A stretch of 64,000 nt of DNA from JAJDZL01 sp965221175. GTDB lineage: Bacteria; Pseudomonadota; Gammaproteobacteria; Arenicellales; JAJDZL01. The stretch lies in contig OZ244867.1 of NCBI GenBank assembly GCA_965221175.1, positions 1,922,001 through 1,986,000 of the forward strand, written 5' to 3'. The position numbers were made by a program, and so were the translations under genes. The notes beneath the pieces were generated by a model. That model saw only the letters and a program-made list of their open reading frames with translations, did not search any database and was not told the origin of the DNA. Positions within the stretch are counted from its first letter, which is position 1. Each line of letters starts with the position of its first letter. Shown here in pieces: positions 27,591 to 36,344 of the stretch.

Positions 27591-28145
27591 ATGGCTTGGC
27601 TTACCAATCACTTCCTCGTAGCGATGCCGTCTCTTACAGACTCGGTGTTTGAACGTAGCGTAGTTCTGATCTGTCAGCACAACGAAGACGGTGCGCTTGG
27701 AATCGTTGTAAATCGAACCACAGAATTATTCCTGAAAGACATTCTGAAAGAGCTTGATCTGCAGATCGACGATGTACCTGAAGTAATACTGCCAGTACAT
27801 TTCGGCGGACCTGTTCAAATGGAAAGAGGACTCATTCTGCATGATTCCGCCAATAGTTGGGCAGCAACCATCCCTGTCGGGTCTAATTTGGGGCTGACAA
27901 TGTCAAAGGATGTGCTTGAAGCCATAGCAGAACACAGAGGACCACAGCTGTGCATGCCACTGCTCGGTTTTTCCGGCTGGGAAAGCGATCAGCTGGAGGA
28001 GGAAATGCAAGAGAACCTGTGGCTGTCCGCTCCTGCCGACAGCTCCATCATTTTCGACACACCGATCCACGAGCGATGGCAGCGCGCTGCTTCTCTCGTC
28101 GGAGTAGATATCGAAACACTGTCTACGATAGCCGGGCATGCTTGA
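27591..28145 (+). CDS. yqgE: YqgE/AlgH family protein
   Basis: 184 residues of UPF0301 (YqgE/AlgH). Typical segments are HFLVAMPSLTDSVFERSVVLICQHNEDGALGIVVNR compressed near the N-terminus, VHFGGPVQMERGLILHD near residue 68 and GFSGWESDQLEEEMQEN near 126. The biochemical function is unsettled. It is the first gene of the conserved yqgE-ruvX-pyrR-pyrB run. Confidence 0.93.
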   Translation: MAWLTNHFLVAMPSLTDSVFERSVVLICQHNEDGALGIVVNRTTELFLKDILKELDLQIDDVPEVILPVHFGGPVQMERGLILHDSANSWAATIPVGSNLGLTMSKDVLEAIAEHRGPQLCMPLLGFSGWESDQLEEEMQENLWLSAPADSSIIFDTPIHERWQRAASLVGVDIETLSTIAGHA

Positions 28146-28170
28146 TCACGCGGCGAGTGCCGTGCTCAGG

Positions 28171-28242
28171 CCGAATGACTTTTCGGACAGGAACCGGTAG
28201 TCCATCCATACCTAAGGGATGCTTCCTTATCGGTTCTATTTT
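28171..28242 (+). terminator. Possible terminator or attenuator between yqgE and ruvX
   Basis: Two nested or adjacent stems: CCGAA/TTCGG at 28171-28186 and GAACCG/CGGTTC at 28191-28236, enclosing CATCC/GGATG. A T-rich tail (TATTTT) follows at 28237-28242. The stems are short with internal bulges, so this is a weak prediction. If real, it would lower transcription into ruvX. Confidence 0.3.
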
Positions 28243-28267
28243 GAAATTCTGTTGACTGCCTAGAGAT

Positions 28268-28711
28268 TTGACTCCCACCTCCACAGAAACAAATAAACAG
28301 GCTAATGTGCTGGCATTTGACTATGGCACACGCAGGATTGGGGTAGCCGTAGGACATGAATCGCTTGGGTCCGCTCGAGGTATAGACACCATTCGCGTTC
28401 ACGATGGAAAAGCAGATGAGAGAAAAATTTGCAATTTGGTGAATGAATGGCAGCCTGGCAAGTTAATTGTTGGATTTCCGTATAACGATGCGGACAAAGA
28501 CACGCCACTCCAGCACGAAATTAAACGCTTTAGTGTGTGGCTCGGTGAGAAATTCGGCCTGCCTGTACACTTGGTTGATGAAAGATTAAGTACCGAAGAG
28601 TCAATGCATCGGATAAATTCAGCTAGTCAGCGTGTACCCGGCAATAAAAAATTGAATCTACGAAACATGGTTGCAGCAGAAATCATACTGGAAACCTTCT
28701 TCTCATCCTGA
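28268..28711 (+). CDS. ruvX: Holliday junction resolvase-like RuvX/YqgF
   Basis: 147 residues of the RNase H-fold YqgF family, required for processing of the 5' end of pre-16S rRNA. The acidic core is visible: VLAFDYGTRRIGVAVG near residue 15, VGFPYNDADKD near 69 and VDERLSTEESM near 100. The start is TTG, since no ATG or GTG fits before the conserved VLAFDYG. Confidence 0.93.
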   Translation: MTPTSTETNKQANVLAFDYGTRRIGVAVGHESLGSARGIDTIRVHDGKADERKICNLVNEWQPGKLIVGFPYNDADKDTPLQHEIKRFSVWLGEKFGLPVHLVDERLSTEESMHRINSASQRVPGNKKLNLRNMVAAEIILETFFSS

Positions 28712-28786
28712 GATGTCAACCTCGGAATAGTCTATTCTCGAATGCTTCACAAACTGGAAATCTGCTGAGTAGGCATTTTGTCAATT

Positions 28787-28814
28787 TTGGATTGCAATCA
28801 CTACACTGTACAAT
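28787..28814 (+). promoter_or_regulatory. Candidate promoter upstream of pyrR
   Basis: TTGGAT at 28787-28792 and TACAAT at 28809-28814 with a 16-base spacer, about 60 bases before the pyrR start, in the 163-base gap after ruvX. Judged by eye only. Confidence 0.3.
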
Positions 28815-28874
28815 GACAAATAAAGCGGAATTGAACTCCCGATCGCAGAATCAACCATATCTCATAGCACAAAA

Positions 28875-29381
28875 TTGAGTCCTAATCGTCCAGACCAACT
28901 TCCCATTGAGAATCTGCTTGATTCCATGGCGCAATCGATCAAGCCGATGATGGAAAATTCTCCACTTCTTGTCGCCATTCAAAGTGGTGGGTTGTGGGTT
29001 GGCGAATATCTGCACGAAGCGTTGCAATTCGAAGAACCCCTTGGTGCTCTCGACATCTCTTTCTATCGAGATGATTTCAGTCAGATAGGGATGAACCCCG
29101 AAGTGCGTGCTTCCTACCTGCCGATAGGAGTAGATGAGCGTCATGTGATTCTGATTGATGACGTTCTGCACACGGGCCGCACAGTTCGCGCGGCACTGAA
29201 CGAATTATTCGCTTGGGGGCGACCGTCTTCAGTCATTCTGGCTGTTTTACTGGATCGAGGCAATCGCGAACTACCGCTTTCCGCCGATATTGTGGGACAC
29301 ACGATGTCGTTCAATAACAATCAATTCCTCAAAATATCTCCAAGCGGCAAACTGACTTACTCCGACTTGTTCAACGAATAA
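28875..29381 (+). CDS. pyrR: PyrR-like uracil phosphoribosyltransferase/regulator
   Basis: 168 residues of the type I phosphoribosyltransferase fold. The PRPP-binding motif VILIDDVLHTGRTVRAALNE is near residue 92 and the N-terminal VAIQSGGLWVGEYLHEAL near 33. In pseudomonads PyrR at this position influences the pyr operon and has UPRT activity; RNA-binding attenuation as in Bacillus is not implied. The start is TTG. 11 bases separate it from pyrB. Confidence 0.92.
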   Translation: MSPNRPDQLPIENLLDSMAQSIKPMMENSPLLVAIQSGGLWVGEYLHEALQFEEPLGALDISFYRDDFSQIGMNPEVRASYLPIGVDERHVILIDDVLHTGRTVRAALNELFAWGRPSSVILAVLLDRGNRELPLSADIVGHTMSFNNNQFLKISPSGKLTYSDLFNE

Positions 29382-29392
29382 ACCACTCTTCA

Positions 29393-30370
29393 ATGCCTCA
29401 GGATGTACAACTTGATAACAACGGACGGCTCAGGCATTTTATTTCACTGCAGGAACTGCCCCGCGAACTGATTGAAGAATTACTCACGGCAGCGGAATCA
29501 TTCATTGATTTCGCAACCCGAGACATTAAAAAAGTTCCCCTGCTCAGAGGTAAAACCGTCGTCAACCTCTTTTTCGAACCAAGCACTCGTACCAGGACCA
29601 CTTTCGAGATTGCTGCCAAAAGACTATCAGCTGATGTAATCAATCTGCAATCGGATGCGATGTCCACAACCAAGGGGGAAACCATCCTGGACACCGTAAA
29701 GACTCTGCAGGCAATGCATACGGATACATTCGTCGTACGTCACAACTTGAGTGGAGCCGCCAATCTGATCGCGCGGCATGTTCCGAGTCACGTTCACATT
29801 ATCAACGCTGGAGATGGGCGTTATTCGCATCCGACACAGGCTTTGCTGGATATGCTCACGATTCGCCAGCATAAACCCTCATTTGAAAACCTCACCGTCG
29901 CACTGGTCGGGGACATTCTGCATTCACGCGTAGCACGTTCAGAAATTGTTGCACTGAACAAGCTGAAAACGGGTGAGGTTAGAATCATTTCCCCGCGGAC
30001 GCTAATTCCGACAGGAATAGAAGAACTCGGTGTCAAAATTTTTACCGATATGAACAAAGGCCTTAAAGATGTGGATATCGTTGTCATGCTGCGCCTGCAG
30101 CTGGAAAGAATGGAAGGCCAGCTAATCCCAAGCAGACGCGAATTCTTTCAATGCTATGGACTCACCGAAGAGCGACTCAAGCGGGCAAAACCGGATGCCT
30201 TGGTCATGCATCCCGGTCCAATTAATCGAGGACTGGAAATCTCTTCGTCGGTTGCCGACGGCAAACAATCGGTCATTCTCTCGCAGGTGTCCAACGGAAT
30301 AGCGGTCCGTATGGCTGTAATGGCAAAAATTATGGGCGGCACAGGCAAGAAGCCGCACTCGGCAGCATGA
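29393..30370 (+). CDS. pyrB: Aspartate carbamoyltransferase catalytic subunit
   Basis: 325 residues of ATCase, which condenses carbamoyl phosphate and aspartate. The carbamoyl phosphate site FFEPSTRTRTTFE is near residue 60, DAMSTTKGETILDTVKTL near 83, HPTQALLDMLTI near 143 and VMHPGPINRGLEI near 271. The protein is longer than the E. coli subunit at the N-terminus, as in class A ATCases that associate with a dihydroorotase-like partner. The next gene overlaps by 4 bases and encodes exactly such a partner; no pyrI follows. Confidence 0.97.
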   Translation: MPQDVQLDNNGRLRHFISLQELPRELIEELLTAAESFIDFATRDIKKVPLLRGKTVVNLFFEPSTRTRTTFEIAAKRLSADVINLQSDAMSTTKGETILDTVKTLQAMHTDTFVVRHNLSGAANLIARHVPSHVHIINAGDGRYSHPTQALLDMLTIRQHKPSFENLTVALVGDILHSRVARSEIVALNKLKTGEVRIISPRTLIPTGIEELGVKIFTDMNKGLKDVDIVVMLRLQLERMEGQLIPSRREFFQCYGLTEERLKRAKPDALVMHPGPINRGLEISSSVADGKQSVILSQVSNGIAVRMAVMAKIMGGTGKKPHSAA

Positions 30371-31644
30371 CGTTGATCGCCATAAGAAACGGTCGGGTGA
30401 TTGATCCCGCAAACGTGACCGACGAAATATTCGATATCTTCGTCAAAGACAATCGAATTTCGTATTCGACTGAGATCACTGAATCCGAGATTGAGTGCGA
30501 AATTGACGCAACCGGTCTGATTGTCTGCCCTGGTCTGATCGACATTTGTACACAAATGGGAGAACCGGGATCAGAGAGATCCTCAACCATGAGAAGTGAA
30601 TCAATGGCAGCCATCGCAGGCGGCATTACTACAGTGTGCATTCAGCCGGATACACAGCCTGTGGTGGATACTCCTGCTATGGCACACATGATCCGAATGA
30701 ATGCACAGCAACACAGCGGAATTCGCATTTCCCCTCTCGGTGCACTGACCACCGGGCTCAGCTGCGAATCGCTCACCGACATGGCCGCACTCAGAAGTGC
30801 TGGCTGTGTTGGAGTGAGCAATGCACGAAATGCCGTGAGCAACACTCTGCTGATGCGCCGCGCGATGCAGTATGCCGCCACCTTTGATATAACGGTGTTT
30901 ATTCAGTCTCACGATCCATGGCTAACTGGAAACGGCTGCGTGCATGAGGGGCCGATGAGCGCACGTCTTGGACTGCCAGCGATTCCCGAAGCAGCGGAAA
31001 CGGTGGCGATTGCCCGTGACCTTGCATTGGTAGAAACCACAGGCGTTCGAGCCCACTTTAGCCAATTGTCGTGTGCGCGATCAGTAGACATGATCGCCGA
31101 GTCGAAACAGAGCGGCTTGAATGTCAGCGCTGATGTTGCGATCCACAACCTGCTACTCACAGAATCTGATGTCCAGGGCTTCAATACATTGTGTCATGTA
31201 CTGCCACCGTTACGGAGCGAGTCCGATCGAGATGGGCTTCGCAAGGGTCTGAATAACGAAACGATTTCAATCATCTGTTCTGATCATCGACCCACCAGTA
31301 CCGATGATAAACTAGCACCTTTCAGTCAAACTGTAGCTGGAATTTCTGGCTTGGAAACTCTTCTTCCCTTGACTCTGAAGCTGGTTGAAGAAAAGGTTCT
31401 TAGCTTGCAAGATGCAATTGCTTGTCTGACCGCCAATCCTGCACAAACGCTGGGGCTGGATACGGGTACACTATCACCCGGCTCGCTCGCCGACATCTGC
31501 ATATTTGATCCAGACATGACATGGGAGCTAAACACAGAACGAATGCTAAGCAGCGGAAAGAACAATCCATTCGGCAAATCGAAGCTACGTGGCAAAGTCA
31601 TTCACACCATCGTAGACGGAAATATTGCTACCGACTCAGTCTAG
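30367..31644 (+). CDS. Dihydroorotase-like protein lacking the zinc motif (PyrC' type)
   Basis: 425 residues of the amidohydrolase/dihydroorotase family. The N-terminal zinc motif DxHxH-LREPG of active enzymes is replaced by LIDICTQMGEPG near residue 60, so the two metal-binding histidines are missing. Other parts of the fold remain (GGITTVCIQPDT, HFSQLSCARSVDMI, CSDHRPTSTDDK, ISGLETLLPL). In Pseudomonas an inactive homologue (pyrC') overlapping pyrB by 4 bases is needed to assemble active ATCase; the same ATGA overlap is seen here. By inference its role is structural, and a true PyrC should lie elsewhere in the genome. Confidence 0.9.
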   Translation: MTLIAIRNGRVIDPANVTDEIFDIFVKDNRISYSTEITESEIECEIDATGLIVCPGLIDICTQMGEPGSERSSTMRSESMAAIAGGITTVCIQPDTQPVVDTPAMAHMIRMNAQQHSGIRISPLGALTTGLSCESLTDMAALRSAGCVGVSNARNAVSNTLLMRRAMQYAATFDITVFIQSHDPWLTGNGCVHEGPMSARLGLPAIPEAAETVAIARDLALVETTGVRAHFSQLSCARSVDMIAESKQSGLNVSADVAIHNLLLTESDVQGFNTLCHVLPPLRSESDRDGLRKGLNNETISIICSDHRPTSTDDKLAPFSQTVAGISGLETLLPLTLKLVEEKVLSLQDAIACLTANPAQTLGLDTGTLSPGSLADICIFDPDMTWELNTERMLSSGKNNPFGKSKLRGKVIHTIVDGNIATDSV

Positions 31645-32127
31645 TGGCTCTGTAAAGTCGAAAATTCGCCCATCTGCCAGTTTGTACAGATGACTGCGCT
31701 TGATTGGAAACAAAGAGTTCGGAGTGCCAGCGGCTGCCCAAACGATTTCATGTTGAAATAGAAATCTGTCAAATACAGTTTCAATACGTTTGATCATGCC
31801 TACGGGAGCCACACCACCGATCACAAAGCCGGTCTCAGCGCGCACAAATTCAGCATCAGCTTTGCCAATCGATTGCCCAATTATTTCAGCGAGCAAATCA
31901 AGTCGTACTCGATTGCTGCCGCTCGTAACTGCGAGCACAGCTTGCCCGGACCCGGATTTGAAGATCATAGACTTGGCAATCTGCGAAACCGAACAGTTCA
32001 ACGTATTCGCGGCCTGTGTCGACGTTCTCGTCTCATGGTTCAACAGCGTTATTTCGCACTCGATGTTCAACTCATTGAGGACGGATATCACTCTTTCGTT
32101 TGCAGTATTCATTATTCCGGCACGCAT
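31636..32127 (-). CDS. YbaK/ProX-type aminoacyl-tRNA editing domain protein
   Basis: 163 residues of the YbaK/EbsC fold, free-standing editing domains that clear mischarged tRNA such as Cys-tRNA-Pro or Ala-tRNA-Pro. Recognisable are SQIAKSMIFKSGSGQAVLAVTSGSNR with the conserved lysine, TGFVIGGVAPVG near residue 101 and the C-terminal ADGRIFDFTE. Which tRNA it edits is not known. The ATG five codons downstream (MNTANERV) is an alternative start. It converges on the pyrC'-like gene with a 9-base overlap. Confidence 0.87.
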   Translation of the reverse strand: MRAGIMNTANERVISVLNELNIECEITLLNHETRTSTQAANTLNCSVSQIAKSMIFKSGSGQAVLAVTSGSNRVRLDLLAEIIGQSIGKADAEFVRAETGFVIGGVAPVGMIKRIETVFDRFLFQHEIVWAAAGTPNSLFPIKRSHLYKLADGRIFDFTEPLD

Positions 32128-32207
32128 ACTTAATCATGTAACCGATGGTATGTTCAATGAATTTTCCATATATTAAACATCAAGTAAGTAACTGTGCATT
32201 GTGATCC

Positions 32208-32906
32208 ATGAAAATGAATGATCTAGGAAATAATTATCGAAGTGTAGTAGAAAGGATACGCGCCGCCGAGAAAAATTCACGCCGCAAATCCGGTTCTGTC
32301 GAATTGGTTGCTGTCGGAAAACTACACGCCGCCGAAGCGATTCGCCAGCTCGCCGAATATGGACAAAAAGCGTTTGCGGAAAACTTTGTTCAAGAGGCGA
32401 TATCCAAACAGCAGCAACTCTCCGATGTAGACATCGAATGGCATTTCATTGGCAGCATTCAGAGCAACAAGACTCGAGATATCGCCAATCATTTTTCTTG
32501 GGTACATAGCGTTGATCGATTCAAGATTGCACGCCGACTCAGCGATCAGCGCGCCGAGATTCTGTCACCGCTCAACATCTGTCTACAGGTGAATTTGCAG
32601 GGAGAGGAGTCAAAATCGGGAGTATCCAGGGCGCAACTGTTGCCGATGCTAGAACAAATGCGAGATCTCCCTCGAATCACCGTCCGCGGATTGATGATCG
32701 TGCCCAAACCGGTGTTTGACCCATCACAGCAACGAGAGGTCTTCGGCCAACTCAGAGAGATACTGGAGGAAGCCAACCGATCAGGTCACTCTTTGGACAC
32801 ACTTTCGATGGGCATGACCGCAGACCTGGAGCAGGCTATTGGAGAAGGTGCAACACACGTACGAATTGGCACTGCACTATTTGGACTGCGCCCAAAGAAA
32901 GTTTAA
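32208..32906 (+). CDS. yggS: PLP homeostasis protein YggS/YBL036C family
   Basis: 232 residues of the alanine racemase-like TIM barrel that binds pyridoxal phosphate and maintains B6 balance. Motifs: VELVAVGKLHAAEAIRQL with the PLP lysine near residue 34, FAENFVQEAI near 57, WHFIGSIQSNKTRDI near 80, GLMIVPKP near 162 and LSMGMTADLEQAIGEGATHVRIGTALFG near 200. It starts the yggS-proC-yggT set that is conserved in gammaproteobacteria. 231 bases separate it from proC; a TTGAAC/GTTCAA hairpin lies at 32985-33002. Confidence 0.94.
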   Translation: MKMNDLGNNYRSVVERIRAAEKNSRRKSGSVELVAVGKLHAAEAIRQLAEYGQKAFAENFVQEAISKQQQLSDVDIEWHFIGSIQSNKTRDIANHFSWVHSVDRFKIARRLSDQRAEILSPLNICLQVNLQGEESKSGVSRAQLLPMLEQMRDLPRITVRGLMIVPKPVFDPSQQREVFGQLREILEEANRSGHSLDTLSMGMTADLEQAIGEGATHVRIGTALFGLRPKKV

Positions 32907-33137
32907 GCAAAGAATTTGCTTGGCAATTGCTACGTCTTGCCAGTGACTGAAGCCATGTGGGATGGGCACCGTGTGTGAGTGTTGAACAATCAGGTTCAAG
33001 CAGCAGTCTAATTCACTATGCTGTGATTGATACTTCAATTGCACTTCAATATCTCTCGATAGGTAAAGCGCACAACTGAATAACGTTGGCATACAGTAAA
33101 ATATGAGTAAATTCAATTCAAATCCTTCTCCAGCTTT

Positions 33138-33983
33138 GTGTCAACTGAAACTCTGATTTCCAACACCCCAACCACCGTCGGCTTTATTGGCGGAGGCAAC
33201 ATGGCACGCAGCCTTGTTGGTGGACTCGTTGCCAATGCCTTTGATCGCGATTCCATTCAAGTGTCCGACCCCGAGGAAACGGCTAGATTGCACATTGCAG
33301 AAAACTATGGTGTCCGCGTAACGCAGATCAATGAAGAAGTAGTTGCAAACTCCTCTATAGTCATCCTGGCAGTCAAGCCAAATACCGTACGCCATGTGTT
33401 GAATAGTGCCGAAGTCGCACTGCAGCACAATCGCCCCTTACTGATTTCAATTGCCGCGGGTATTCAGTTGCGAGATCTTGATACCTGGTCAGGCGGTACT
33501 CTGGCAATCGTCAGAGTGATGCCGAATACACCGGCACTGATTCAGAAAGGTATTTCTGCCATGTTTGCAAATGATCAGGTAACGTCGACGCAAAAGGAAC
33601 AAGCGCAATCCATACTCTCAGCAGTTGGTAAAACAATCTGGCTGTCCGAAGAAAGTGCGTTAGACGCAGTGACTGCAGTCTCCGGCAGCGGTCCGGCATA
33701 TTTCTTTTATTTGATTGAGGCCATAGAACAGGCAGCGAAAAACCTCGGTCTGAATTCTGAAACAGCGCACGCACTAGCTATCGAAACCGCCGTTGGCTCA
33801 GCATTACTTGCTGCACAAAGCGATGAGCCCGCCGCTGAACTTAGAAAACGGGTTACTTCTCCCGGTGGTGTAACCGAAGCCGCCGTCAATACTTTGGAGA
33901 CGGCTGGTGTAAAAAACAGTTTAATTCAAGCCATAATCGCTGGCCAACGCCGGTCAGTTGAAATGTCCAAGCCCGCCAGTTGA
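33138..33983 (+). CDS. proC: Pyrroline-5-carboxylate reductase
   Basis: 281 residues; last step of proline synthesis. The NAD(P) motif GFIGGGNMARSLVGGL is near residue 15, VILAVKPNTV near 75, MPNTPALIQKGISAMF near 126, VSGSGPAYFFYLIEA near 179 and the substrate loop TSPGGVTEAAV near 240. The start is GTG. yggT begins 14 bases after the stop codon. Confidence 0.96.
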   Translation: MSTETLISNTPTTVGFIGGGNMARSLVGGLVANAFDRDSIQVSDPEETARLHIAENYGVRVTQINEEVVANSSIVILAVKPNTVRHVLNSAEVALQHNRPLLISIAAGIQLRDLDTWSGGTLAIVRVMPNTPALIQKGISAMFANDQVTSTQKEQAQSILSAVGKTIWLSEESALDAVTAVSGSGPAYFFYLIEAIEQAAKNLGLNSETAHALAIETAVGSALLAAQSDEPAAELRKRVTSPGGVTEAAVNTLETAGVKNSLIQAIIAGQRRSVEMSKPAS

Positions 33984-33997
33984 ACCATTGATCAGTA

Positions 33998-34567
33998 ATG
34001 GATATACCAGTTTCAATTGACATTTTGCAGGCCATGGTCAAGGTTTATGCCTTTGTCGCCATTATGCGAGCGATGATGCAGTATCTGGATGTCGATTTTA
34101 ACGTTCCTATTTCACAAGTCATCCACAGGCTGACAGTAATGCCCATAAATCTCCTTCGAATTGTCGTGCCGAGAATTAGAGGATCGGATATAGGTTCGCC
34201 ATTGGTACTGGCATTGTTGGTAACTGCACTAGAGAGATTCATCGCATTTTCTGCTGCGGATCTAGAGTGGAATATAATCGCGTTACTTTTTCTGTCGGCT
34301 GCGAAGGTTCTAGATTACGCGCTTACGATCATGATTTGTGCGGTATTGATTCGCATCATCATGAGTTGGGTAGTGCGACGCGTTACAGTGTTTTCGAGAT
34401 TGATCTATTCTGCTACCGAACCTGTATTGGCTCCCGCAAGGCGTTTTGTTCCTAGTATTGGTGGTTTGGATTTTTCTCCAATCTTGGTATTGTTGAGTAT
34501 TGAAATAATCGATTGGATCGGCGTGGGGATACTGGAAACGATCGGCTACAGTTTCCTAGGAAATTGA
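33998..34567 (+). CDS. yggT: YggT family membrane protein
   Basis: 189 residues with four hydrophobic stretches in two similar halves, the layout of YggT (Ycf19-like). Each half ends with a proline-arginine motif: LLRIVVPRIRG and PVLAPARRFVPSIGGLDFSPILVLL. It is an inner membrane protein that co-occurs with proC and yggS; precise function unknown. Confidence 0.9.
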   Translation: MDIPVSIDILQAMVKVYAFVAIMRAMMQYLDVDFNVPISQVIHRLTVMPINLLRIVVPRIRGSDIGSPLVLALLVTALERFIAFSAADLEWNIIALLFLSAAKVLDYALTIMICAVLIRIIMSWVVRRVTVFSRLIYSATEPVLAPARRFVPSIGGLDFSPILVLLSIEIIDWIGVGILETIGYSFLGN

Positions 34568-34633
34568 TTGGTTGAATTCATGCTGACTTGCAGTGTGGCA
34601 TCCGGGTAAATAATAAGAATCTTCACCCCATCA

Positions 34634-34651
34634 CCAAATTTACAAATTTGG
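34634..34651. repeat. Perfect 18-base inverted repeat upstream of ampG
   Basis: CCAAATTT, two bases, then AAATTTGG, about 50 bases before the ampG ATG. It could be an operator for a dimeric regulator. No regulator gene is adjacent, so the role is open. Confidence 0.4.
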
Positions 34652-34703
34652 GTAGATGCAACGGCAACTCATCATTTAGTCTAAGCACATACCAGAATTC
34701 ACC

Positions 34704-36326
34704 ATGAACGACCAACCTAGTACCGTTAGTACAGTAGCTGCATCTAACGCGAATTCCGGATCTCGAGACTGGATGCAGTCTATCAAGGGACTGAGCCACC
34801 CACGTGCGATCTGCATGTTGTTTCTCGGTTTTTCTGCGGGATTGCCGTTGCTCCTTGTGTTCGGAACAATGTCAGTCTGGCTTCGCGAAGCGGGCATTGA
34901 ACGTTCAACTGTGACATTCCTGAGCTGGGCCGCCTTAGGGTATTCCTTCAAGTTTGTGTGGGCTCCCATCGTTGATCGTATGCCACTGCCTTACCTTACG
35001 CGTAAGCTCGGGCGCAGACGAGCCTGGCTTCTGGTATCCCAATTTGCAATAGTAGCAAGTCTGCTCTGGACTTCCTTTTTCAATCCGCAAACTGACTTGT
35101 TGTTGCTGACTGTGATTGGGGCCGTGTGCATTGGTTTTTCATCGGCAACACAGGATATCGTCATAGATGCCTATCGCATCGAATCAGCACCGCCAGACCT
35201 TCAAGCGATGTTGTCTGCCACGTATATTGCCGGCTATCGGATTGGAATGGTGGTCGCTGGAGCGGGAGCACTGTGGATTGCCGATTTTATTGGTGGCGGA
35301 AGCTACAGTTTCAAGGCTTGGTCAATCGTGTACCAGTTAATGGCCTGTTGCATGATTGTCGGAATCATAACGACATTGGTGAATCCCGAACCGAAATCCG
35401 GTGAAGCCGCAGAGACATCCTTCACTGGCACATCGGACTATGTCCGTTTTTTTACTGTGTTCGTACTGGCAGTGACTGCTTTCGCGAGCGGATTTATTTT
35501 GACCGGTGGCTCAGTACAGTCAGTGAAATCGTCCCTGATTGAGAGTTGGGGAGTAAATGCTACGGCCGCGCGCTTTTTCGTTGAAAGCTGTCGAATGGTT
35601 TTTTCGATTTCACTCGCAGCACTCACCGCGTGGATTTTGATCAAGATACGACTGGTTAATATCCAGCACGTGCACGAAACCTATGTTAGTCCTGTTACTG
35701 ACTTTTTCTTGCGATATGGGCGTTTAGCATTGGTCATACTACTGCTGGTTGGCACCTATCGCATTTCAGACATCGTGCTTGGCATCATTGCAAACGTTTT
35801 TTATCTGGACATGGGATTTACCAAGTCACAGATTGCACACTACTCAAAATTCTGGGGCTTGATGTCGGCTATTGCCGGCGGCTTGTTGGGTGGAGTGCTT
35901 GCTTTGAGATTCGGGGTATTGCGCACGCTGCTGCTTGGAGCGATCCTGGCTCCTGCTTCAAATCTTCTGTTTTTGGCATTGACGGCAAATCCTGTGGAAG
36001 GATTGCTTTTGTTCGTAGTCGTTTTGGACAGTATAAGTGCCGGCATCGCATCAGCGGCTTTTGTATCTTATCTATCCAGCCTTACGAATATTCGGTTTAC
36101 CGCGATGCAATTTGCAATATTCACCTCAATCATGCTGTTATTTCCCAAACTCATCGCCGGTTACTCTGGCACGATAGTTGACGGTGTTGGATACGAGACA
36201 TTTTTTATTATCACCACGATAATCGGATTGCCAGTGATCGCGGTGATTCTCTGGGTACAGCGACTGACGGCAATTCAAGGTGCAAACAGTAATTCAGAAG
36301 TCGCGAGTGAAAACATCAAAGGTTAA
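34704..36326 (+). CDS. ampG: AmpG-type muropeptide MFS transporter
   Basis: 540 residues, with twelve or more hydrophobic helices. The N-terminal MLFLGFSAGLPLLLVFGTMSVWL, SWAALGYSFKFVWAPIVDR and SSATQDIVIDAYRIE segments are characteristic of AmpG permeases, which import anhydromuropeptides across the inner membrane during peptidoglycan recycling. The C-terminal half has FYLDMGFTKSQIAHYSKFWG. It converges on xthA with 18 bases between. Confidence 0.92.
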   Translation: MNDQPSTVSTVAASNANSGSRDWMQSIKGLSHPRAICMLFLGFSAGLPLLLVFGTMSVWLREAGIERSTVTFLSWAALGYSFKFVWAPIVDRMPLPYLTRKLGRRRAWLLVSQFAIVASLLWTSFFNPQTDLLLLTVIGAVCIGFSSATQDIVIDAYRIESAPPDLQAMLSATYIAGYRIGMVVAGAGALWIADFIGGGSYSFKAWSIVYQLMACCMIVGIITTLVNPEPKSGEAAETSFTGTSDYVRFFTVFVLAVTAFASGFILTGGSVQSVKSSLIESWGVNATAARFFVESCRMVFSISLAALTAWILIKIRLVNIQHVHETYVSPVTDFFLRYGRLALVILLLVGTYRISDIVLGIIANVFYLDMGFTKSQIAHYSKFWGLMSAIAGGLLGGVLALRFGVLRTLLLGAILAPASNLLFLALTANPVEGLLLFVVVLDSISAGIASAAFVSYLSSLTNIRFTAMQFAIFTSIMLLFPKLIAGYSGTIVDGVGYETFFIITTIIGLPVIAVILWVQRLTAIQGANSNSEVASENIKG

Positions 36327-36344
36327 GACTTAGGCAATTCACGA

